DNA of 64,000 bases from Streptomyces sp. GQFP (GCF_021545335.1 NZ_CP089312.1:6758001-6822000), one strand, 5' to 3'; positions 46,259 through 55,921 are shown, counted from the first letter of the stretch. A program made the numbers and translations. Notes: generated by a model not told the origin, from the letters alone.

Positions 46259-47556
46259 CAGCAACTGCTCGCTTTCTCGTCGTCGGACAGGGAGTCGTCG
46301 GTCAGGGGCCCCGGCGGGCTCGCCGCCTGCCGGACCACGCGGGCCCGCGTGTCGTCCGGCCCGGCCCGCTCGCACAGCCGGCGCAGCCGGGACGGCAGCC
46401 GGCGGCCGACGTGCCGCGCCCACAGGGCCCACATCGCCCAGCCGGGCGCGAGGTCGTCCGGGGCGTGCCAGGCCAGTTCGCGGCCGGCCGGCGCCGGACG
46501 CAGCGCGCTGAGCGGCGCGTAGTTCTCGACCACGAACGCCCGCCCCGGCCGGGGCGCCCCCTCCGGCATCGGACGGTGGGTCAGATCGAGGTGCTGGGCG
46601 CGTACGACGTCCAATCCGGCCGTGTCGGTGAAGAGCCGGAACTGGGCGCCGGGGCGCGGGTTGAAGTCGAGCAGGTGGTAGCCGCCGGTCGTGGCGCAGC
46701 GGCGGAAGTCGAGGTCGAAGATGCCCCGGTAGCCCAGTTCACCGATCAGGCGTTCGGTGAGCGCCCGTACCGGCGCGTTCGGGGTCCAGTGGCCCACCGC
46801 GGTCAGTCCGGCGCCGCGCGGCCAGGCGTGCAGCTTGCGGCCGGGGCCGCCACCGCGCACGGTCCCGGTGCGGTCGGCGTACCCGTGGCTGAACCAGTCG
46901 AGGTCGGGCCCGGGCGGCAGGAACTCCTGGAGCAGCAGCCGGCTGCCCGCCTCCTCCGTGCGCAGATACAGCTCCCGCGCCTGCCGGGCGGAGCGGATCA
47001 CGACCGTGCTGCGCAGGCCGCTGCCCGCCGGGAGCAGCCAGGGCCGGCTCCACTTCGCCATCGTCGGAAGCCCGAGCCGCCAGGCCGCGGCGGCGGCCTC
47101 GGCCGCGCTGTCCGGAATCAGCGTCAGTGGATGCGGCACGCCCACGGCCGCGCACAAGGCGGCCAGTTCGGCCTTGTCGGCGACCCGTTCGGCCAGCGCG
47201 CCGGGCTGCTGCGGCAGCAGATAGGCGGGCGCCAGCTCCGCCCGCGCCCGGCCCACCGCGACGGCGCTCGCGTCGTCGAGCGGGATCAGTACGGCGGGCC
47301 GCGCGACCTGTGCGGCCACCCGCAGCAGCGTGCGGGCGATGTCGTCGGGGGCGGCGCCGGGCGGCGGCGGGGGATGCAGCCGGCGTACGAAACGGGATCT
47401 GCGTACGGGACTTCCGCTCACGTCGGCGATCAGGTGGACGTCGATGCCGGCCCGGCCGAGGGAGCGTACGGCGCCGAGCGTTCCGTGGTGAAAGGGATTC
47501 CTGTCGGTCCGTACCAGGACGGCGGGGACGCGGGTGTCGAGGAGCGACACGGACAT
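46258..47556 (-). CDS. ATP-grasp family ligase
   Basis: 432-residue ATP-grasp enzyme, like carbamoyl-phosphate-synthase-type and D-aspartate ligase proteins. Evidence: an N-terminal pre-ATP-grasp fold, the ATP-binding loop region around ADKAELAALCAAVGVPHP, and the metal site with D-F-N-P-R-P-G-A-Q-F. It forms an amide or ester bond at the cost of ATP; partner acid and amine unknown. First gene of a bicistronic unit with the FAD enzyme, divergent from the glycosidase at 47681. Confidence 0.85.
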   Translation of the reverse strand: MSVSLLDTRVPAVLVRTDRNPFHHGTLGAVRSLGRAGIDVHLIADVSGSPVRRSRFVRRLHPPPPPGAAPDDIARTLLRVAAQVARPAVLIPLDDASAVAVGRARAELAPAYLLPQQPGALAERVADKAELAALCAAVGVPHPLTLIPDSAAEAAAAAWRLGLPTMAKWSRPWLLPAGSGLRSTVVIRSARQARELYLRTEEAGSRLLLQEFLPPGPDLDWFSHGYADRTGTVRGGGPGRKLHAWPRGAGLTAVGHWTPNAPVRALTERLIGELGYRGIFDLDFRRCATTGGYHLLDFNPRPGAQFRLFTDTAGLDVVRAQHLDLTHRPMPEGAPRPGRAFVVENYAPLSALRPAPAGRELAWHAPDDLAPGWAMWALWARHVGRRLPSRLRRLCERAGPDDTRARVVRQAASPPGPLTDDSLSDDEKASSC

Positions 47557-47680
47557 GTGTTTTCGGGTTTCCTTCGGGTCGGTTCACTCGAAAGTCTTAG
47601 GCGCGGTGGCGGAATTCGCATTTGTATGACTGAGTGTCAGTAGGTGAAAAGCAGGAGAAGGAGCAGAAGAAGGAGCAGGA

Positions 47681-48985
47681 ATGGCCGCACACAAGCGACG
47701 GGCCCGATCCGGACGGCTGGCGTTCATGACGGCGGCGGTCGCCGCGTCGGCTGTCCTGGCGTCGGGTCCGGGCTACGCCGTGGGCGCGGGGGTGGCCGAT
47801 CCTCCCGTGCCCGTACCACCGACCGGGACGGTGGGCCCGGTCGCGCCCGTGGCCCCCGAACCCCCGGTGCCGCCCGAGCCGCCCAAACCCGAGCCCCCCG
47901 ACCCTCCCGAGCCCCCGAAGCTGCCCGCGTTCGGCGCGTACGTCGACTACGACGGCGCCCGTGGCACGGCCAGGATCGCCGAGCTGAGCCGCTGGCTGGG
48001 CGGCGCCGATCTCACCGTCGGGCACACCTACCTGCCGGGTGACCTGTGGAGCAACATCGAGGGGCTGCCCGGGTTCCTCGACGTGTGGGCGGACTGGCGG
48101 CGGGCCGAGGAGGACCGGCTGTTCGTCCTCAACGTGCCCATGCAGGAGCGCAACGAGGAGGGTGTCTCCGACCGCGAGGTCCGCAAGTTGCTGCGGCGCG
48201 GCGCGGCCGGTCTCTACGATCACCACTTCCGCGCCCTCGCCGAGCGGCTGGTCGCGCTGAAGATCCCGGACACCGTGATCGTGCTCGGCTGGGAGATGAA
48301 CGGCATTACCTACACCTCTCGCTGCGGGCCGGACCCGGAGGCCTGGAAGAAGTACTGGAACAGGATCGTCACCACCATGCGGTCGGTGCCGGGCCAGAAA
48401 TTCCGGTTCGATTTCAATCCGACCCGGGGCCGTGACGCCATTCCCTGGACGCAGTGTTATCCGGGGGACGACACGGTCGACATCATCGGTATGGACTCGT
48501 ACGACCAGCCGCGCGGGATCTCATTCGACGAGCAGATCAGCGAGCCGTACGGACTTCAGGCGCATGTGGATTTCGCCAAGGCGCACGGAAAGCCCATTTC
48601 CTATCCGGAATGGGGGCTGTTCCGCAACGGCGACAACCCGGAGTACATGCGGCGCATGCTCGCGTGGATGGACGAGCACAAGCCGCTGTACAACACGCTG
48701 ACCGACTACTGTCCGCACGGCGTGTGGCAGTGCGGCAGCAATCCGAAGGCGTCCGAGGTGTACCGCCAGATCCTGACGGGCCGTAAGGACCCGGAGCCGA
48801 CGGTGCCGACCCCGGTCCCGACGCCCGACCCGACCCCGGAGCCGCCGAAGCCGACGGACCCGGTCACGCCGCCCGTGCCGCTGCCGCCGGACAACTGTTC
48901 GCCGCTGGAGCTGGGCGACTGGGTGGAGTACTGGCTCGGCGGGAAGCTGTGCCTGAAGTTCGACTGGTGGTCGCGCAACCGGTGA
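47681..48985 (+). CDS. Secreted GH26-like glycoside hydrolase
   Basis: 434 residues. Signal peptide to about A36, a proline-rich linker (EPPVPPEPPKPEPPDPPEPP-like), a catalytic TIM barrel (about 85-370) with acid/base Glu in L-G-W-E-M-N-G (about 205) and nucleophile Glu in S-Y-P-E-W-G (about 310), then a second Pro-rich linker and a short C-terminal module with two cysteines (NCSPLELGDWVEYW...LCLKFDW). Arrangement fits GH26-like endo-acting enzymes. Located inside the exopolysaccharide locus, so it probably trims or releases that polymer. Confidence 0.85.
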   Translation: MAAHKRRARSGRLAFMTAAVAASAVLASGPGYAVGAGVADPPVPVPPTGTVGPVAPVAPEPPVPPEPPKPEPPDPPEPPKLPAFGAYVDYDGARGTARIAELSRWLGGADLTVGHTYLPGDLWSNIEGLPGFLDVWADWRRAEEDRLFVLNVPMQERNEEGVSDREVRKLLRRGAAGLYDHHFRALAERLVALKIPDTVIVLGWEMNGITYTSRCGPDPEAWKKYWNRIVTTMRSVPGQKFRFDFNPTRGRDAIPWTQCYPGDDTVDIIGMDSYDQPRGISFDEQISEPYGLQAHVDFAKAHGKPISYPEWGLFRNGDNPEYMRRMLAWMDEHKPLYNTLTDYCPHGVWQCGSNPKASEVYRQILTGRKDPEPTVPTPVPTPDPTPEPPKPTDPVTPPVPLPPDNCSPLELGDWVEYWLGGKLCLKFDWWSRNR

Positions 48986-49007
48986 CCGCCCGGTGGCGGC
49001 GGGTCGT

Positions 49008-50159
49008 TCACGATCCGCCGCCACCGTTCCCGTTCTCCGCTCCACCGCCGCTTCCCTCGCGGTCCCGCAGCCGGCGCAGGAGTTCCTTGCCCCGGCTGCG
49101 GGCGGCGACATCGCACACGACCGCCGACATCAGCGGCGCCGTCAGCCGCCGGGCCAGCAACAGCCGCTGGTTGACGACGGGTTCGGGCCGCCAGTGGTGC
49201 TTGTACGGCTCGTCGCCGCGCAGCAGGCTCAGCGTGTCGTGCCCGCCGGCCCCGGTGTGCTCGGCGCACGCGTCGAGCAGCATCACGGCGACGTCCGCCT
49301 TCCGTTTCCGCAGGCCCGGATGGGCGCCGTACAGATAGCCGCCCGCGAGGCGTCCCGACAGCAGGGTCAGATCGACGGCGACCACGCTGTCGTCGAGGCG
49401 GAACTCGGTGACCACGGCGTCCCCGGAGCGCACCATCGGCCCGACCGAGCGGGCGAGGTGTTCGCGGAACCGGGGCTGGAGGTGTTCCGACGTCACCTTC
49501 CGCCCCTGCCACTGGAGTTGGTGCAGTTCGAGCAGCCGGACCAGGGCCGCGTCGACGTCGTCGGGCTGGACGACGCGCCGCTCGACGCCGAGCGCGGTCA
49601 GCTTGCGCAGCTTGGCGCGGACCCGCTGGGCCTTGGAGGAGGGGAGCCGGGAGACCAGGCCGTCCATGGAGACGGCGGGGAGTTCCAGGCACAGGGAGTC
49701 CCTGACCTGGCGTCGGGGGCCACGCCAGCGCTCGTACACACGTTCCGCGGCGCCGCCCGGACGGACCTCGCGGAGGTCGATCAGCGCGGTGCGGGCGGCG
49801 TCGGAGAGGCCCTCGGCGAGGGCGGCGGCGGCCTCGTCGGCCGTGTCGTCGTCGAGGAGGACGTCACCGTAGTCGGAGATCGCGCCGCCGAGCGGCACCA
49901 GGGCGGGCAGCGGGCGGTGTACGCGCATCAGCGGGGCGGCGGCGAGGAGTTCGCCCTCCGGATCGCGGACCACGACGATCCGCAGCCGGCCCGGGACGCC
50001 GTACGACAGCCACCACGAGTGCAGCCAGGCATGGCTCTGGAACGGGGTCGCCGCGCCGCACCGCTTGTACAACCGGCCCCAGGCCGGGGCGAGTTCGGCG
50101 AAGGCGGTCTCGTCGCTGACGACTTCGGCGCGCAGGGCGCCCGTGGCCGTGACCGTCAC
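49008..50159 (-). CDS. GNAT-fold acyltransferase, CelD/BcsL family
   Basis: 383 residues, double GNAT of the CelD/BcsL type (FemAB-like): PFQSHAWLHSWWLSYG near 45, then AVDLTLLSGRLAGGYLYGAH near 265. Such enzymes acylate extracellular polysaccharides or lipids. GTG start overlaps the Wzz-like gene (GTGA). Glycine/Asn/Ser-rich C-terminus. Convergent on the glycosidase with 22 bases between the stops. Confidence 0.83.
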   Translation of the reverse strand: MTVTATGALRAEVVSDETAFAELAPAWGRLYKRCGAATPFQSHAWLHSWWLSYGVPGRLRIVVVRDPEGELLAAAPLMRVHRPLPALVPLGGAISDYGDVLLDDDTADEAAAALAEGLSDAARTALIDLREVRPGGAAERVYERWRGPRRQVRDSLCLELPAVSMDGLVSRLPSSKAQRVRAKLRKLTALGVERRVVQPDDVDAALVRLLELHQLQWQGRKVTSEHLQPRFREHLARSVGPMVRSGDAVVTEFRLDDSVVAVDLTLLSGRLAGGYLYGAHPGLRKRKADVAVMLLDACAEHTGAGGHDTLSLLRGDEPYKHHWRPEPVVNQRLLLARRLTAPLMSAVVCDVAARSRGKELLRRLRDREGSGGGAENGNGGGGS

Positions 50160-50803
50160 AGCTGTCCGTGCACATCGGCGGCGGTGGCAGGGCCCGGTAC
50201 GGAGGCCGCGGGCGCCGGTTCCTCCGTACCGCGCCGGGGTCGCACCAGCAGCGCCAGCCCGCCGAGCAGCCCGCCCGCGCTCGCGCCGACCAGCCCGGTC
50301 ACCGTGCGCGAGGCTGACGACGGCTCGGTCGGCTTGACCGCGCGCGAGAACTGGAGCAGCTCGACGTGGGTGGAGCCCTTGGTGTCGTTGGCGTGCCGGG
50401 TGAGGGAGCGGGCCACGGCGTTGGCCATGTCGGTGGCGAGGTCGCGGCGTGAGGAGGTGGCCGAGACGGCGATCATGGGCGCGTCCGGCGAGGTCGCCGT
50501 CTGCACGCTCTTCCGCAGCGTCGACACCGGTACGCCCGCCCACACCTGGGCGTCCCCGAGCACCGCGAGCTGCGTGGCGACCCGCCCGTACGCCTGCGCG
50601 AAGCCGAGCGCGGACGCCGGGTCGGACTGCTCGGTCGGTACGGCGACGACGTAGCTGGTGGCCGTGTAGGTAGGGGGCTTGAGGGTGCCGTACGCGCCGC
50701 CGAGGAGGCCGCCGAGGACGGCGCCGGCCGCGAGGAGGGTCCATGGGCGGAGGGTGCGGGTGCGGGGCGTGAGGTGGGGGGCTCTGCTGGGGTTGTCGGT
50801 CAT
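50156..50803 (-). CDS. Wzz-like chain-length/capsule assembly protein
   Basis: 215 residues with two membrane helices (about 22-40 and 173-192) framing an extracytoplasmic loop: Y-T-A-T-S-Y-V-V-A-V near 45 and S-A-T-S-S-R-R-D-L-A-T near 110 match the Wzz/capsule polysaccharide co-polymerase fold. No tyrosine-kinase domain. It regulates polymer length with Wzy. ATGA overlap with the glycosyltransferase upstream. Confidence 0.8.
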   Translation of the reverse strand: MTDNPSRAPHLTPRTRTLRPWTLLAAGAVLGGLLGGAYGTLKPPTYTATSYVVAVPTEQSDPASALGFAQAYGRVATQLAVLGDAQVWAGVPVSTLRKSVQTATSPDAPMIAVSATSSRRDLATDMANAVARSLTRHANDTKGSTHVELLQFSRAVKPTEPSSASRTVTGLVGASAGGLLGGLALLVRPRRGTEEPAPAASVPGPATAADVHGQL

Positions 50804-51963
50804 GAGGAGGGGACTCCCTGGGGTGACGGGGACGGGGTCATGGCGGGGGTGGTGGCCGCGTACACGTCCATGAGCTGCGCGGCGCTGCGGGTGATGTCGT
50901 AGTGGTGGGCGGCGGCGGGGGGCGTGCGGTCCCGCGGGCCCAGCGCGCGGGCCTCGGCGAGGGCGCGCGCGAAGGAGTCCGCGCCGCCGGGTACGCGCCG
51001 GGCGCCCTCGGCGGACTCCGGGGGCAGGTCCTCGATCGCCGGGCAGGAGACGTACCGGACGGGCAGCCCGGCGGCCAGGCCCTCCACGACCGCGAGGCCG
51101 AAGGCCTCCTCCGGGCAGGGGGAGGCGAGCAGGTCCATCGCGGAGGTGAGGGAGGGCAGGTCGGGGCCGGGGGTGCCGTCCGGCACGTACGGCCGTTCGC
51201 CGGTGAACAGCACCCGGTCGGCGACGCCCGCCTCGTGCGCCGTGCGCCGCAGGGTGTGCTCCTCGGGGCCGCCGCCGACGAGCAACAGCCAGTAGTCGTC
51301 GGGGAGTTGGGCGAGCGCGTCGATGAGGTCGCCGAAGCGCTTGCCGGGCGCCAGGCGTCCGATGCCGCCGACGACGTACGCGCCCTCGGGCAGTCCGAGA
51401 CGCTCTCGGGTGCGGTGCCGGGCGACCGGGTCGAAGCGGAACCGGGCCAGGTCGATGCCGTTGGGGACGACCTCGATCCGGGGCGCGGGCACGCCCCAGC
51501 GGCGGAGCCGGGCGGCGACCGTGGGGGAGACGGCGACGGTGGCGCGGCCGAGGCGTTCGCTGGCGAGATACAGCGCGCGGACCCCGGTGGTCAGCGGGCG
51601 CCCCTCCATCTGTGAGTCGCCGAGGGAGTGTTCGGTGGCGACGATCGCCCGTACGCCCGCGAGCCGCGCGGCGATCCTGCCGTACACGCAGGCCCGGTAG
51701 AGGTGGGTGTGCACGAGGTCGTAGCCGCCTGAGCGGATGACGTCGACCAGGCGGGGCAGGGCGGCGAGATCCCGGTTGCCGGCCATGCCGAGGTGGACGA
51801 CCCGGACGCCGTCGGCGACCAGACCGTCGGCGACCGAGCCCGGGTTGGTGAGCGTCACGACATCGCAGTCGACCGGCAAGTGCCGCAGCAGCAGCCGCAG
51901 TTGCTGCTCGGCGCCGCCGACCCCGAGCCCGGTGATGACATGCAGGGCCTTCACCGCGCTCAC
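50800..51963 (-). CDS. Glycosyltransferase family 4
   Basis: 387-residue GT-B enzyme. N-terminal G-L-G-V-G-G-A-E-Q-Q-L-R, then NGIDLARFRF near 173, GIGRLAPGKR near 207, and the retaining-GT glutamate in CPEEAFGLAVVEGLA near 300. Adds a sugar to the lipid-linked repeat. GTG 51963 overlaps the deacetylase stop (GTGA); GTG 51954 is also in frame. Confidence 0.9.
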   Translation of the reverse strand: MSAVKALHVITGLGVGGAEQQLRLLLRHLPVDCDVVTLTNPGSVADGLVADGVRVVHLGMAGNRDLAALPRLVDVIRSGGYDLVHTHLYRACVYGRIAARLAGVRAIVATEHSLGDSQMEGRPLTTGVRALYLASERLGRATVAVSPTVAARLRRWGVPAPRIEVVPNGIDLARFRFDPVARHRTRERLGLPEGAYVVGGIGRLAPGKRFGDLIDALAQLPDDYWLLLVGGGPEEHTLRRTAHEAGVADRVLFTGERPYVPDGTPGPDLPSLTSAMDLLASPCPEEAFGLAVVEGLAAGLPVRYVSCPAIEDLPPESAEGARRVPGGADSFARALAEARALGPRDRTPPAAAHHYDITRSAAQLMDVYAATTPAMTPSPSPQGVPSS

Positions 51964-52766
51964 ACCCCCTCGACCGGCCGGCGCCGCAGCCGGTGCAGCC
52001 GGTACTTGAGATGCAGGCGTACGGCGGTGTCGTTCTCGCCGATGTGGACGCGGGGGAGGACGTGGACGCCGTTGAGCTGCCCGGGGTCGATGGCGACGCC
52101 GTATCCGTATCCGGCGTCCCGCACGGCGTCGACGGCCCGCTGGTCGACGGTCCCGTACGGATAGCAGAACCCCGCCACCGGAGCACCGCTCAACTCCGAG
52201 AGCAGTGCTCTGCTTTCGGCGACCTCGGCACGCAGCAGCTCGTCGTCCGCCTTCGTCAGGTCGACGTGCGTCAGTCCGTGCGACCCGATCTCGATGCCGG
52301 CCTCGGCGACGGCCCGGATGCCGTCCGCCGTGAGCAGCGGCTTGCGCGGGCCCAGCGGATCCCAGGCGTTCTCCCCGCCGAGCCGCCCCGGCAGCACGAA
52401 GAGGGTCGCGCCGCAGTCCCAACGCTCAAGCACCGGAAGGGCGCCCGTGAGGAAGTCGGCGTACCCGTCGTCGAAGGTCAGCCCGACCAGGCCGCGCCCC
52501 TCGCCCCGGGCACGGGCGGCGAGCAGCTCGGCCACCCCGACGCCCCGCAGCCCGCGCCGGTGCAGCCACCGCAGCTGGGCGTCGAGGCGGTCGGGCGTGA
52601 CCGTGATGCGGTAAGGGTCGTCCGAGCAGTCGCCCACGGAGTGGTACATCGCCACCCAGGGGACGGAACCGGGGCGGGCGGCTCTTCGGCGCCGGTCAGC
52701 GGACGCGGTCGCGGCGGCGGGGACGGGGGCGGGCGTGGGCGTGGGTGCGGGTGCGCTTGCGGGCAT
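51960..52766 (-). CDS. Polysaccharide deacetylase
   Basis: 268 residues with the NodB domain: MYHSVGD, the catalytic TFDDGY near 97-102, metal histidines in SHGLTHVDL near 161, and the GFCYPYG near 192. The Pro/Ala-rich N-terminus lacks a clear signal peptide or membrane helix. ATG 52766 gives a 71-base overlap with the flippase gene; a shorter start near 52640 would remove it but lose no conserved motif. Deacetylates the amino-sugar residues of the polymer. Confidence 0.88.
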   Translation of the reverse strand: MPASAPAPTPTPAPVPAAATASADRRRRAARPGSVPWVAMYHSVGDCSDDPYRITVTPDRLDAQLRWLHRRGLRGVGVAELLAARARGEGRGLVGLTFDDGYADFLTGALPVLERWDCGATLFVLPGRLGGENAWDPLGPRKPLLTADGIRAVAEAGIEIGSHGLTHVDLTKADDELLRAEVAESRALLSELSGAPVAGFCYPYGTVDQRAVDAVRDAGYGYGVAIDPGQLNGVHVLPRVHIGENDTAVRLHLKYRLHRLRRRPVEGV

Positions 52767-54588
52767 GCGGCAGCCTTCGGGTCAGGGAGCGTACGGAACG
52801 GAGGGCGAGGACGAAGCTCTGCACGGCCTGGGCCCGCATGAGCCGGCCCAGCAGGAAGAAGACGACGGTCACGGTCGCCGTACCGGCGGCGAGCCCCGCC
52901 ACCGGCCCGTCGATCCGGCTGGTCACGAACGCCCCCGCGGCCGTCGCGCACACCGCCGCGCGCACCGGCTTGCTCAGCTCGGCCAGCACCCGCCGGGTCC
53001 GGATCGGCACACTGCGCGGAACTCTTCTCACAAGCGCTCGCCTACGGGATGCCACAGCCGGTGTCGAGGGCACGACCGTGCTCAGCCCTTCGGGCCTCCG
53101 CGCGCTCGCACCCTCGACACCGGCGCATCCCTTCGGCTCACGTGCCCCGTACAGCAGCAGGACGGCCGACAGTGTGATCCCGGCCGCGTTGGCGGCGGCG
53201 ATCCCGGAGACCCCCCACGGGCCGACGGCCCACACGCCGATCCAGGTGGTCGCGACGATGCCCGCGGTCATCGAGGCCAGCGGGTACCAGGTGGGCCGGT
53301 TCGAGGAGAAGTACGAGCGGATGAGCGCGCCGACCAGCGTGTGCCCGAGCAGCCCGACCGCGTACACGCGCATCACGGTGGCCGTCGCCTCGGTGTCCCG
53401 GGCGGTGAACGCGCCCCGCTGGAAGAGGAGTTCGATGATCTGCGGCGCACACGCGACCACCGCCGCCGCGCCGAGCAGCACGACCCAGGCGGCCAGAGCG
53501 AGATCCCGCTCCACGCGGTCGCGGGCCCGCTCGGTGTCGCCCTCCGCGATCGCCTGCGCGACCACCGGGAAGGTGACCGTGCACAGCATCAGCGACAGCG
53601 TCATCGGGATCTGCGCGACCTTCTGCGCGTAGTTCAGGTGCGAGATGGCCCCGGCGGGCAGCGTGGAGGCGAGGAACCGCTCGATGAGCACCTGCGACTG
53701 CCGGGTCAGCGCGAACAGCAGCACCGGCGCGACGAGCGCGAACGCCATCGGCGCCCCGGACGTCTCCTCCACCACGATCTCTTCCGGTACCGCCGACCGG
53801 CGCCGCCGCAACTGCCGCAGCACGGAAGGCAGTTGGGTGACGACCATCAGGGCGCCGCCCACCGCCACCCCGACCGCCGCCGAGCGCACCCCCCAGTGCC
53901 CGCCCAGCACGAACATCGCCGTGATGATGCCGACGTTGTAGGCCACGTAGATCGCCGCGGGGGCCAGGAACCGCCGGTGCGCGCGCAGGGCCGCGCTGCA
54001 GTACCCGGCGAGCCCGAAGCTGAACACGCAGGTGGCGGTGAGGCGGGTGCAGTCCACGGCGAGCGACGGGTCGGGCAGCCCGGGGGCGAGCGCCTCGACC
54101 AGGTAGGGAGCGCTGGCGATCAGCAGCGCGCCGACCCCCGCGCAGGCCAGCGCCAGCCGGGGCAGCGTCGACGCGACCAGCGCCCGCACCGGATCACCGG
54201 GGGCACCCTGGGCGCGCCGGGCCAGCGCCATGCTGAACGCCGGGATCAGGACGAAGGCCAGCCCGTCCTCGATGAGCAGCGTCGCCGCGAACTCCGGCAC
54301 GGTCCACGCGACGAGGAAGGCGTCCGTGTCACTGCCGGCCCCGAACAGCCGGGCCAGCGACTGGTCCCGGACCAGCCCGAGCAGCGCCCCCGCGACCGAG
54401 AGGACGGCCGTGATGAGCGTGGCCTGGGCGAGGAACTTCCGGGAGACGGGGGCGAGTTCGGCAGCGGCACTACCCCCCTCGTCCCCCTCCTCGCCGCTTC
54501 CCTTCGTTGTCGGCGAAGCGGCGGCGCGTGCCGCGGGCAGCGTCACCCTGGTCTCTCCCTCGGGCCGAGGAGGCGTCACGTTCGTCAC
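52696..54588 (-). CDS. MurJ/MviN-like lipid flippase
   Basis: 630 residues with about 14 hydrophobic segments, including FLAQATLITAVLSVAGALLG at the first and the NYAQKVAQIPMTLSL motif typical of MVF-superfamily flippases, then a basic C-terminal tail. In polysaccharide clusters such proteins flip undecaprenyl-linked repeats. GTG overlaps the O-antigen-ligase-like gene (GTGA). The cytoplasmic N- and C-termini carry long acidic and basic extensions, respectively. Confidence 0.88.
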   Translation of the reverse strand: MTNVTPPRPEGETRVTLPAARAAASPTTKGSGEEGDEGGSAAAELAPVSRKFLAQATLITAVLSVAGALLGLVRDQSLARLFGAGSDTDAFLVAWTVPEFAATLLIEDGLAFVLIPAFSMALARRAQGAPGDPVRALVASTLPRLALACAGVGALLIASAPYLVEALAPGLPDPSLAVDCTRLTATCVFSFGLAGYCSAALRAHRRFLAPAAIYVAYNVGIITAMFVLGGHWGVRSAAVGVAVGGALMVVTQLPSVLRQLRRRRSAVPEEIVVEETSGAPMAFALVAPVLLFALTRQSQVLIERFLASTLPAGAISHLNYAQKVAQIPMTLSLMLCTVTFPVVAQAIAEGDTERARDRVERDLALAAWVVLLGAAAVVACAPQIIELLFQRGAFTARDTEATATVMRVYAVGLLGHTLVGALIRSYFSSNRPTWYPLASMTAGIVATTWIGVWAVGPWGVSGIAAANAAGITLSAVLLLYGAREPKGCAGVEGASARRPEGLSTVVPSTPAVASRRRALVRRVPRSVPIRTRRVLAELSKPVRAAVCATAAGAFVTSRIDGPVAGLAAGTATVTVVFFLLGRLMRAQAVQSFVLALRSVRSLTRRLPHARKRTRTHAHARPRPRRRDRVR

Positions 54589-55916
54589 GCCGAGGCCTCG
54601 GCCTCGGGCACGCAGTCGCCGCCGACGAGGGCCCACCAGGCGACGAGCCCGAAGGCGAGGGCGGTCAGCACGGTCGCGGGCCCGCCGATGTCGGCGTACA
54701 GGAAGTCGATCAACTGCCAGAGCAGCAGCCCGCAGGCGACGAGCGCGCAGTCGAGTCCGGACGTACGGCTTCGGCGCACCCGCACGAGCCCGCGCAGACC
54801 GCACACGAGCAGCGCCAGCCAACTGCCGCCGAGGGCGAGGAGCCCGATGAGCCCCTGCTCACTCAGCACCAGCAGGTACATGTTGTGCGGGGACAGCAGT
54901 GGCTGTTTGCGGTAGGCAGCGCCCGCGCCCTCCGTGTCGCTGCCCGAGGACAGGGCCAACGAGGCGTGTCCGTCGCGGTGTTCGGGGAAGCCCTTCAACC
55001 CGACGCCGGTGAGCGGGTGTTCGCTCCACATGTCGGTCGCCGCCGCCCACATCGTGTACCGGTCGGTGACCGACTGGTCGGGGGCGTCGGCGACTTGGGT
55101 GATGCTGCTGATCCGCTCCTGCAGCATCGCCGTACCGACACCGAGCCCGCCGACCAGGATCACCGCCGACGCGGCCACCACCGCGCCCACCTTCAGCGCG
55201 CGCCGCATCCCGGCCAGCGCCACCTGGATCGCGCAGGCCGCCGCCGTGGCGATCCAGGCGCCGCGGCTGAAGGAGACGGCGAGCGGGGCGAGCAGCACCA
55301 GGGCGCAGCCGGTGGCAACGGCCCGCTGGCGCGCGGCAGTTGACCCGAGGGCGAGCCCCACCGCGCACATCAGCCCGAACGACACCACGGTCGCCATGCC
55401 CATCACGTCGGCGGGCCCGAAGGTGCCCACCGCCCGGATCTCCTCGCCCTGGTAGGAGGCGCCGGTCCCGGTCGCGTACTGGTGCACCCCGACCGCCCCC
55501 TGGAACAGGGCGAAGGCGACGAACGCCCAGGCCAGCACCCGGAAGTCGCGCCGGTCCCGGACGAGCAGCACCACGGACGCCGGGACCAGCACGAAGATCT
55601 GGAGGTAGCGTCCAAGGCCTCCGATCCCGGCCCCCGGCGAGGACGCCCCGACGGCCGCGACCGCGAGCCCGACCACGGGCATCCCGAGCACCACGGCGGC
55701 CGTACGGGACAGGGGGCGCCGCCGCTCCCGTACGAGCCGGATCGCGCAGTAGAGGACCACGAGCCCGGAGACGGCGTCGGCCGGGGTCGCCCCGCCGTCG
55801 GAGCCCTGCGCGGCCGGCAGCGCGAGCAGGGCGATCACCAGCATGACCGGCAGCAGTGGGGCGAAGGAGGCGAGGGGCACTCTGTACGGCAACGTCAGCG
55901 CGGGGCTGTGGCTCAC
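54585..55916 (-). CDS. Wzy/O-antigen ligase-like polymerase
   Basis: 443 residues with about 11 hydrophobic segments and one large extracytoplasmic loop (about 260-330) carrying H-P-L-T-G-V-G-L-K-G-F-P, followed by H-N-M-Y-L-L-V-L-S-E-Q-G-L-I-G, the conserved O-antigen ligase/polymerase pattern. It polymerises repeats on the outer face of the membrane. GTG 55916 starts 6 bases after the upstream stop, whose terminal codons supply the AGGAAG ribosome site. Confidence 0.87.
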   Translation of the reverse strand: MSHSPALTLPYRVPLASFAPLLPVMLVIALLALPAAQGSDGGATPADAVSGLVVLYCAIRLVRERRRPLSRTAAVVLGMPVVGLAVAAVGASSPGAGIGGLGRYLQIFVLVPASVVLLVRDRRDFRVLAWAFVAFALFQGAVGVHQYATGTGASYQGEEIRAVGTFGPADVMGMATVVSFGLMCAVGLALGSTAARQRAVATGCALVLLAPLAVSFSRGAWIATAAACAIQVALAGMRRALKVGAVVAASAVILVGGLGVGTAMLQERISSITQVADAPDQSVTDRYTMWAAATDMWSEHPLTGVGLKGFPEHRDGHASLALSSGSDTEGAGAAYRKQPLLSPHNMYLLVLSEQGLIGLLALGGSWLALLVCGLRGLVRVRRSRTSGLDCALVACGLLLWQLIDFLYADIGGPATVLTALAFGLVAWWALVGGDCVPEAEASA

Positions 55917-55921
55917 CGCTC

